Assembly: GCA_003563375.1 (NCBI GenBank)
Contig: PWSB01000024.1
Span: 1 to 8,250, forward strand
Direction: 5' to 3'
Origin: Actinomycetota bacterium
GTDB lineage: Bacteria > Actinomycetota > Humimicrobiia > Humimicrobiales > Humimicrobiaceae
Length of the DNA: 8,250 nt
Shown: in pieces, positions 1 to 5,341 of the stretch
Position numbering within the stretch: position 1 is the first letter of the stretch
Layout of the letters: every line of letters starts with the position of its first letter
The notes under the pieces: model-generated
What the model was told of the DNA's origin: nothing
Database searches by the model: none
What the model saw: only the letters and a program-made list of their open reading frames with translations
Program-made: the position numbers and the translations under genes

Positions 1-963
1 AGACATGTCCATGGTGATCATCCCTCTTTTGCCTCCGGACTGTATTGCGGAGTATATCTGGTGGCTTTTCATCTCTCTTATCAGGTTCCTTATGGCGGTT
101 GTTGAAAACATAAGCTCGACTGCCGGTATCCTTCCTTTATTATCAACTGTGGGAAGGAGTTGCTGCACAAGCACAGCCTTTAGGGTACCAGCAAGCTGGA
201 CCCTTACCTGCTGCTGTTGGTGGGGAGGGAAAATATCTATTATCCTATCAAGTGTCTGGGCAGCATCCTGGGTATGAAGCGTAGAAAAGACCAGGTGCCC
301 TGTCTCGGCTGCTGTAAGCGCGCTCGAAATGGTCTCCAGGTCTCTCATCTCACCCACCAGTATTATGTCCGGGTCTTGCCTTAATACGTACTTCAATGCT
401 CTTGCAAAGGAATTGGTATCCATCCCTACTTCCCTCTGGGAGACTATACTTTTATTGTGGCTGTGGAGATATTCAATGGGATCTTCTATGGTTATTATGT
501 TTTCATTCCTGGTCTTGTTTATAAGGTCGATTATGGCTGCAAGGGTAGTGGATTTACCGCTTCCGGTCGGTCCTGTTACAAGGACCAGCCCCCTGGGATA
601 AGAGGCAAATTCCTTGATCTGGGCGGGAAGGCCCAGGTCCTCTACGGTCAATATATTGGAACTGATTATCCTGAAGGCCCCCGAAAGGCTTCCTCTCTGG
701 TAAAAATAATTTACTCTAAACCTTCCTATCTTTGGTATAGAATAAGAAAAATCTAATTCCTTTTCTTTTTCAAGCATCTTTTTTTTGTCCTCATCAAGCA
801 AGGTCAAAAGCAAATCATTTATTTTTTCGGATACCAGTTGGGGGTAGTCTTCTGCCCTCCTCAAACTGCCGTTTATCCTGAATATAGGAGGAAGGAAAGT
901 GGTTATATGTACGTCTGATGCATCTTTTTGGACAGCATCCGTTAGAATGTGGTCAAGATCCAT
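1..963 (-). CDS. pilT: Type IV pilus retraction ATPase PilT (3' end outside window)
   Basis: Hexameric secretion-type ATPase that powers pilus disassembly at the cytoplasmic base of type IV pili, giving twitching motility and DNA uptake in the family. My translation of the reverse strand gives 321 residues in one open frame to the window edge; PilT is usually about 350, so roughly the last 30 are missing. An N-terminal PAS-like domain (about 1-100) is followed by the RecA-like core: Walker A GPTGSGKST (131-139), Asp box TIEDPIE (158-164), Walker B region DPDIILVGEMRD (197-208) and His box STLHT (227-231). AIRNLIRE (290-297) is the motif that marks PilT retraction ATPases and argues against the extension ATPase PilB. 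The start ATG lies inside the last codons of aroE (11-base overlap) and follows a good AAAGGGGAA ribosome binding site 5 bases away. A following pilC or other pilus gene is likely but not visible. Confidence 0.95.
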   Translation of the reverse strand, partial: MDLDHILTDAVQKDASDVHITTFLPPIFRINGSLRRAEDYPQLVSEKINDLLLTLLDEDKKKMLEKEKELDFSYSIPKIGRFRVNYFYQRGSLSGAFRIISSNILTVEDLGLPAQIKEFASYPRGLVLVTGPTGSGKSTTLAAIIDLINKTRNENIITIEDPIEYLHSHNKSIVSQREVGMDTNSFARALKYVLRQDPDIILVGEMRDLETISSALTAAETGHLVFSTLHTQDAAQTLDRIIDIFPPHQQQQVRVQLAGTLKAVLVQQLLPTVDNKGRIPAVELMFSTTAIRNLIREMKSHQIYSAIQSGGKRGMITMDMS

Positions 964-1822
964 GCATTCCCCTTTCAAGTAATCTTTGAATGCCTGCTTC
1001 AGCTGCCTGGGTTCTGGGGAGATTATCCATATCAAACCATATCTTAAAAGAAAAAGCAGCCTGGCTTACAAGCATGTCCAAGCCGTTGACCACCTTTGCC
1101 CCCTGGGCTAAAGCTTTTTTTATAAAAGGAGTGGTTACAGGTTTATATACCATATCCATTATAAATTTATCTTTTAGGTCCCAATGCTCTGGGACAGGAA
1201 GCAAATTTTTTAACTTCTCGTCTATAGCCATGCCTATAGGGGTGCAATTAATAATAAAATTCGTATCTTCTTCTTTTAAATCATTCAAATCTTTTATTAT
1301 TTCTATTCTATCATTTATTTCGAATAATGTCTTAATATTTTTAGCTTTTTTTAGACTTCGATTGTATATATAGATTTTGTTAACCTTCTTTTTTAGAAGT
1401 CCGTATATGGTGCTTCTGGCTGCCCCTCCTGCACCGATCACCAAAGCTTTGCCAGCCCATAAATATCCTTTCCCCTCTGCAGCCTGCATAAACCCATCCG
1501 CATCGGTGTTAAAACCCATGCAAGAAGAATCAGGCAAAATCTTTACTGTATTTACAGACTTCGTAGCCCTGGATGTATCATCAGCAGAATCAACCATTTC
1601 AAAGACCTTTTTTTTGTAGGGCATGGTCACATTAAAGCCCATAAAACCCAGAGCCTTCATTCCTTCAAAAGCTCTTATAAGGTTTTCAGGGCTGAATTCA
1701 AATACCATGTATGCAGCATTTTTTTTATTTTCGGATATAAAACTGTTCTGGATAAAAGGTGAGAGGCTGTGCCTGGAAGGATACCCTATTAACCCGATCA
1801 GCTTTGTCTTTGAATCGATCAT
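953..1822 (-). CDS. aroE: Shikimate 5-dehydrogenase AroE
   Basis: Cytoplasmic NADP-dependent reduction of 3-dehydroshikimate to shikimate, fourth step of chorismate synthesis. The 289-residue length is normal for the family. The shikimate-binding HSLSP (18-22) is intact, as are NVTMPYK (64-70) with catalytic Lys70, NTDADG (105-110) with the partner Asp107, the dinucleotide-binding loop GAGGAA (130-135), NRS (154-156), NCTPIGM (192-198) and GLDMLVSQAA (247-256). I see no missing key residue. The HSLSP motif and NADP-loop spacing are those of AroE proper; YdiB/quinate-type activity cannot be excluded from motifs alone. The start lies 2 bases after the acylphosphatase stop, and no strong Shine-Dalgarno is present (the upstream bases are AAGATATAG), so translation is probably coupled. 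The end overlaps pilT by 11 bases. Confidence 0.97.
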   Translation of the reverse strand: MIDSKTKLIGLIGYPSRHSLSPFIQNSFISENKKNAAYMVFEFSPENLIRAFEGMKALGFMGFNVTMPYKKKVFEMVDSADDTSRATKSVNTVKILPDSSCMGFNTDADGFMQAAEGKGYLWAGKALVIGAGGAARSTIYGLLKKKVNKIYIYNRSLKKAKNIKTLFEINDRIEIIKDLNDLKEEDTNFIINCTPIGMAIDEKLKNLLPVPEHWDLKDKFIMDMVYKPVTTPFIKKALAQGAKVVNGLDMLVSQAAFSFKIWFDMDNLPRTQAAEAGIQRLLERGMHGS

Positions 1823-1824
1823 AA

Positions 1825-2109
1825 CTATATCTTGATATCAAAACTATGGTAGTTTTTAGGATTGTCTACAGGCTGGATATCTGCATGGGTTACCGCAGCG
1901 AAGGCAGGTCCCTTTTTAACTTCCCTTATAAAAGCATCAAGGTCTTTTTGGCTGCCCTGGCAGGTGATTTCAACCTTATCATCATCAGTATTGCGCACAT
2001 AGCCTGCTATATTATGCTGGTGAGCCCTTCTTTCAGCATAATATCTAAAACCTACACCCTGGACTCTTCCTGATAATAGTACTTTAAATGTATTAGTTTC
2101 ATTTCCCAT
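1825..2109 (-). CDS. acyP: Acylphosphatase
   Basis: Small cytoplasmic enzyme that hydrolyses the carboxyl-phosphate bond of acyl phosphates such as 1,3-bisphosphoglycerate, carbamoyl phosphate or acetyl phosphate. At 94 residues it is the typical single-domain form. The signature GRVQGVGFRYY (14-24) provides the phosphate-binding loop and catalytic Arg22. GYVRNTDDDKVEI follows with catalytic Asn40 in the expected place. It is preceded by a 33-base gap after the U32 gene, the largest gap between genes in the window, and is followed 2 bases later by aroE. No Shine-Dalgarno sequence is visible before its ATG, and no alternative in-frame start lies nearby. Its physiological substrate here cannot be read from the sequence. 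Confidence 0.95.
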   Translation of the reverse strand: MGNETNTFKVLLSGRVQGVGFRYYAERRAHQHNIAGYVRNTDDDKVEITCQGSQKDLDAFIREVKKGPAFAAVTHADIQPVDNPKNYHSFDIKI

Positions 2110-2118
2110 AACATATAC

Positions 2119-2124
2119 ATTATA
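2119..2124 (-). promoter_or_regulatory. Possible internal -10 box (TATAAT) just before acyP
   Basis: In the only real gap of the operon the minus strand reads a perfect TATAAT, nine bases before the acylphosphatase ATG. A start 6-7 bases downstream would give a leaderless or nearly leaderless message, consistent with the absence of a Shine-Dalgarno there. The best -35 candidate, TTAAAC at 16-base spacing, matches TTGACA at only three of six positions. The region is AT-rich, so a chance match is quite possible. Confidence 0.25.
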
Positions 2125-2142
2125 GATAATTTTTCATAAGGT

Positions 2143-3366
2143 TTAAACAGATTTGACCCTAAAAATGGAATAATCATCCAATTTACCCAATCCGGGGAGT
2201 ATTACCTTATCATTTGGGTTAGCGCAAGCCAATTCCTTTCCGGCCCCGTCCAGGATCTTGTCAGCACGGAAGAGAACAGGGTCTTTTTTGGGCTGGAGGA
2301 TATCTATTTCCACCCCCTTGTGGAACTGGTTTTTAACTTTTATAAGCGGGCCATTATAATTTCGGTTAAAACCTTCATAAGTCCCTATAAAGGTATACTT
2401 TTTTATATATCCGACATTTTCATTATCTTCCAGTTCCTGCCTCCCCTTTAAAAACATAAAACCCAGGGTAAAGTTTCGGTGCGAGCACTTGTCCAGCTCA
2501 CCGAGGAGGTACCCGATATTTTGTTCATTGAATTTTTTCTCATATATAAAATCCAGGGCTCTCCTGTATGCCCAGGTAACCACGCTTACATAATTCTCAG
2601 TTTTCATCCTGCCTTCGATCTTAATACTGTCAACCCCCAAATCAGAGATAAGGCTTAATTTGGGCAAAAGGCAGAGGTCCCTTGAGTTGTAGATGAAGGT
2701 ACCTTCCCTGGTCTGTTGGATTGGATAGAAAAGATTAGGCCTTTCTTCCTCCATCAGGTAGTACCTCCACCTGCAGCTGTGGGCGCACCTCCCTAGGTTT
2801 GCGTCTCTTCCAGCCATATATTTTGAAAGCATGCATCTTCCTGAATAGGATATGCACAGGGCTCCATGGACGAATACCTCGATCTGTCCCGGAGCAGCTG
2901 CTGATATTTTTTTAAGGTCCTCAAAACTTATTTCCCTGGCGATATTTATCCTTTTTGCTCCTGCATCATACCAGAAAGAGGCGGCCAGGCTGTTAGTAGT
3001 GTTTACCTGGGTGCTCAAATGCAGCCCGATAGCGGGCCAGATCTTTCTCACCAGAGCAAAGACCCCCGGGTCTGACACGATGATAGCGTCAATATCAATT
3101 TTTTTTAATTTTTTTATATAGGCTGCTATCTCCCTTATATCATCTTCGAAGAGAATAGAATTTAGGGCAAGGTAAAGCCTTGCCCCCTTTTTATGCGCAT
3201 AACTTGCCCCTTCCCTTAATTCATCAAGAGTGAAATTGCCATGGATGCTTCGAAGGTTGAATTTTTTCCCTCCTGCATAGACTGCATCAGCCCCATAGTT
3301 TACAGCGTACTTTAATATTTTCAGGTTATTTGCAGGCGCTAGAAGCTCTATCTTGCCGGGTATCAT
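2143..3366 (-). CDS. trhP: U32-family protein, likely tRNA U34 hydroxylation protein TrhP (YrrO-like)
   Basis: Annotated in databases as 'peptidase U32', but in B. subtilis (YrrN/YrrO) and E. coli (YegQ) this family is known to make 5-hydroxyuridine at tRNA wobble position 34, using prephenate and requiring iron-sulfur chemistry. The protein has 407 residues. An N-terminal barrel opens with IELLAPANN (6-14) and GADAVYAGG (25-33). The U32 signature is at 163-181 (EVFVHGALCISYSGRCMLS). Cys171, Cys178, Cys194 and Cys198 form a probable metal or Fe-S cluster set, and IKIEGRMKTENY (248-259) is the typical downstream block. A small C-terminal beta domain (about 315-400) resembles that of YrrO. B. 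subtilis has two paralogues in tandem; only one is here. The start overlaps the methyltransferase stop as ATGA, with a clear GGAGG 4 bases upstream. The family call is firm; the tRNA role is inferred from homologues and from the neighbouring methyltransferase. Confidence 0.88.
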   Translation of the reverse strand: MIPGKIELLAPANNLKILKYAVNYGADAVYAGGKKFNLRSIHGNFTLDELREGASYAHKKGARLYLALNSILFEDDIREIAAYIKKLKKIDIDAIIVSDPGVFALVRKIWPAIGLHLSTQVNTTNSLAASFWYDAGAKRINIAREISFEDLKKISAAAPGQIEVFVHGALCISYSGRCMLSKYMAGRDANLGRCAHSCRWRYYLMEEERPNLFYPIQQTREGTFIYNSRDLCLLPKLSLISDLGVDSIKIEGRMKTENYVSVVTWAYRRALDFIYEKKFNEQNIGYLLGELDKCSHRNFTLGFMFLKGRQELEDNENVGYIKKYTFIGTYEGFNRNYNGPLIKVKNQFHKGVEIDILQPKKDPVLFRADKILDGAGKELACANPNDKVILPGLGKLDDYSIFRVKSV

Positions 3367-3992
3367 AGGACCTCCGAGACGGAGATGCCGTCCCCTATGT
3401 CAAATATACGGGTGTTGAAATTGCATGTATTTGACACAAGATATAGATATTCCCTGATGCCGGCCACGCTATTTTTGTGGTGGCCCGGTAAAGGACCTTC
3501 AAATACCAGTCCTTTATATAAAATATTGTCCGCGGCGATATAGGAATTTTTTTTTACTTTTCCCATTAGCGCTTTCAGGTAATCAGGATATTGAGCCTTT
3601 GCAGCATCTATGAAGACAAGATCGAAGCTAAGGTCGATATTTTTTAATACATCAATTGCATTCCCTGAATGAAAGGTAATGTCTTTATCCTTGAAAATGC
3701 TTTTTAGCAAATGCTCCGCTTCCTTTAGCCTACCGGTGTTTAGGTCTATTCCCAAGTAGGAGCCCTTTAGGTTCTTGATAAGGAAATAGGAGGAATACCC
3801 CAGGCCGCAACCGATCTCCAGTATTTTTTCCGGATTTTTGGTAAAGCAAAAAAGTTCCAAAAACCTGCATACAGAGTGACCGGTTATAGGAATTTTTTCT
3901 TTTTCTGCTTTTTTTTCAATACTGGTCAAAAATTCTTTTTCCGTAGAAAAACAAGACAAGGCCCTAATTTGCTTCTTGGATGTTTCTTTCAT
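3363..3992 (-). CDS. trmR: SAM-dependent O-methyltransferase, likely tRNA 5-hydroxyuridine methyltransferase TrmR (YrrM-like)
   Basis: Class I Rossmann methyltransferase of the cation-dependent O-methyltransferase group. In B. subtilis the equivalent protein YrrM (TrmR) methylates 5-hydroxyuridine 34 in tRNA to 5-methoxyuridine, the product of the adjacent TrhP-type gene. With the start chosen here it has 209 residues. Motif I is ILEIGCGLGYSS (57-68), the acidic ribose-binding region is YLGIDLN (79-85), and metal-site residues appear in FIDAAKAQYPDYL (127-139) and in DNIL (155-158). The frame is open up to an ATG at 4067, but that would overlap mltG by 104 bases and add 25 residues that look like readthrough of the other frame. 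The ATG at 3992 has GAGGAA just upstream (short spacing) and gives an N-terminus of about family length. The overlap with mltG is 29 bases and with the U32 gene 4 bases. Small-molecule methyltransfer (caffeoyl-CoA/catechol type) is the alternative; context favours tRNA. Confidence 0.85.
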   Translation of the reverse strand: MKETSKKQIRALSCFSTEKEFLTSIEKKAEKEKIPITGHSVCRFLELFCFTKNPEKILEIGCGLGYSSYFLIKNLKGSYLGIDLNTGRLKEAEHLLKSIFKDKDITFHSGNAIDVLKNIDLSFDLVFIDAAKAQYPDYLKALMGKVKKNSYIAADNILYKGLVFEGPLPGHHKNSVAGIREYLYLVSNTCNFNTRIFDIGDGISVSEVL

Positions 3993-4965
3993 GTTCCTCA
4001 AGGGTCTTTGAGAAAGAATGTGTACCTTTTTCCTGGTCTGTGACCACAAAATACAGATATTCGACATCAGCGGGATTTAAGGCAGCCTCAATAGATTCGA
4101 TTCCAGGATTGCATATAGGGGTGGGGGTAAGGCCCCCGTGCACCCTTGTGTTGTATTCATTTTCATCAGCAAGATCGGATAAAGTCAGTTCCTCGTTCCA
4201 TTTTTCCAGTCCATATCTTATGGTAGCATCTATTCCAAGGGTCATCCCCAGGTCCAAGCGGTTATGGATAACCGCAGATATCAATTCTCTTTCTTCCGGA
4301 ACGTAAGCCTCCCTCTCTACAAGCGAGGCTATCTTCAATATGTCATAATGGGTCAAATCTTTTTCATAAGCAAATGAGTAATCAAGGCCGCTGGTCTCTA
4401 ATTTGAATTGTTCAAGCATAATTGTAACTATATCTTCAGCACTGTATTCAGCAGTGACCTCATAGGTCTTGGGGAACAAAAAACCCTCCAGGGATTCAGC
4501 TTCTTCAAAGAAAGGGTAGTCGTAATTGGATATATCCATAGCCTGCTCGGCTTCTTGGCTGTCTATGAAGGGAAGCTGGGCTATCCTTGCTTCGATCTGG
4601 TTTACCGTAAACCCTTCCGGTACGGCAACAGTATAGGTTACCACCACCGGGCCAGGCTCTCGGGTTATAGCCTCCAGCACCTCTTCCATCTCCGAACCGG
4701 TAACCAGGGTGTATTCACCTGGGATAAGTTCGGTCTCTTTGCCTTCCTGCTGTACATAAAGCCTGAAAACGAAACTGCTGTCGATTATACCCTTTTCTTG
4801 CAGCAGGTCCGATATTTGCCTCAAGGTCATCCCTTCTTTTATTTCCACTTCCACCTCAATGCCTTCTTCTATCTCTGGTTTCGGCTCCATGCCGGGCAGA
4901 AGGCATCCTGAGATAAGGACTGGGACAAAAACTATTAATGCCAGTATCAATAATTTATTTTTCAT
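3964..4965 (-). CDS. mltG: Endolytic murein transglycosylase MltG (YceG/YrrL), predicted lipoprotein
   Basis: Membrane-bound lytic transglycosylase that cleaves nascent glycan strands and sets their length. 333 residues, within the family range. After a short basic start, the hydrophobic stretch 5-20 ends in the lipobox ISGC (18-21), so Cys21 would be lipidated; the well-known E. coli member instead keeps an ordinary transmembrane helix. An acidic linker (29-44) precedes a LysM-like region (about 45-105). The YceG core follows, with LEGFLFPKTYEV (159-170), ASLVERE (213-219) with predicted catalytic Glu217, INRL-type IHNRLDLGMTLGIDATIRYG (233-252) and YNTRVHGGLTPTPICNPG (271-288). The start codon lies within the last codons of ruvX (11-base overlap) and has no convincing Shine-Dalgarno sequence, suggesting coupled translation. 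The gene tail overlaps the methyltransferase start. Confidence 0.95.
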   Translation of the reverse strand: MKNKLLILALIVFVPVLISGCLLPGMEPKPEIEEGIEVEVEIKEGMTLRQISDLLQEKGIIDSSFVFRLYVQQEGKETELIPGEYTLVTGSEMEEVLEAITREPGPVVVTYTVAVPEGFTVNQIEARIAQLPFIDSQEAEQAMDISNYDYPFFEEAESLEGFLFPKTYEVTAEYSAEDIVTIMLEQFKLETSGLDYSFAYEKDLTHYDILKIASLVEREAYVPEERELISAVIHNRLDLGMTLGIDATIRYGLEKWNEELTLSDLADENEYNTRVHGGLTPTPICNPGIESIEAALNPADVEYLYFVVTDQEKGTHSFSKTLEEHERNIQEAN

Positions 4966-5341
4966 AATGACTTATATAATCATTTAATAATATGCATGCA
5001 GAATATTTATCCACATGCTCGACTTTTCCTTTTTTCTGTTTTAAAGGTATCTTTGTAGTAAACCTTTCATCATATTTTACTATTTGAGCCCCCAGGCCTT
5101 CAAGCTCGTGCCCAATAAACCTTAAAACTTTGTTTGCCTGGTGGCCGGCTTCCCCTTTTAAATTAAAAGGGATGCCCACTACTATTTTATCTATATCTTT
5201 TTCGTTTACAATCTCTTTAATCTTACTGCGGATTCCAGGGCCGTTCTTTAATACATCCAGCGGATAGGCAACCTTATTGTTTTTATCTGTTACAGCCAAG
5301 CCTATGTTCCTGTCTCCCACATCCATTCCCATTATTGGCAT
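4955..5341 (-). CDS. ruvX: RuvX/YqgF RNase H-like nuclease (putative Holliday junction resolvase)
   Basis: RNase H-fold nuclease of the YqgF family, linked in other bacteria to 16S rRNA 5'-end processing and proposed to act on Holliday junctions. The signature GMDVGDRNIGLAVTD (5-19) supplies the first acidic residue Asp7, VVGIPFNLKGEAG (54-66) is the central block, YDERFTT (90-96) carries Asp91-Glu92, and VDKYSACILLNDYI (110-123) ends the fold with Asp111. At 128 residues it is slightly shorter than the usual 135-150; the loss is in the segment between DERFTT and VDK, where most members have an additional helix and loop. The start overlaps alaS by 10 bases with a weak AGAAGAG site upstream. 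A second ATG at codon 4 is possible but would remove part of the first strand. The small genes that flank ruvX in B. subtilis (ireB/yrzL and yrzB) are absent. Confidence 0.93.
   Translation of the reverse strand: MPIMGMDVGDRNIGLAVTDKNNKVAYPLDVLKNGPGIRSKIKEIVNEKDIDKIVVGIPFNLKGEAGHQANKVLRFIGHELEGLGAQIVKYDERFTTKIPLKQKKGKVEHVDKYSACILLNDYISHYEK

Noticed and set aside
329..756. Overlapping plus-strand open frames in the first 760 bases
   Set aside because: The minus strand there encodes PilT with all its motifs in one uninterrupted frame; the plus-strand frames are antisense by-products.
4408..4911. Plus-strand open frame of 167 codons
   Set aside because: It lies entirely within mltG on the opposite strand, has no family signature and no ribosome binding context; a shadow of the real gene.
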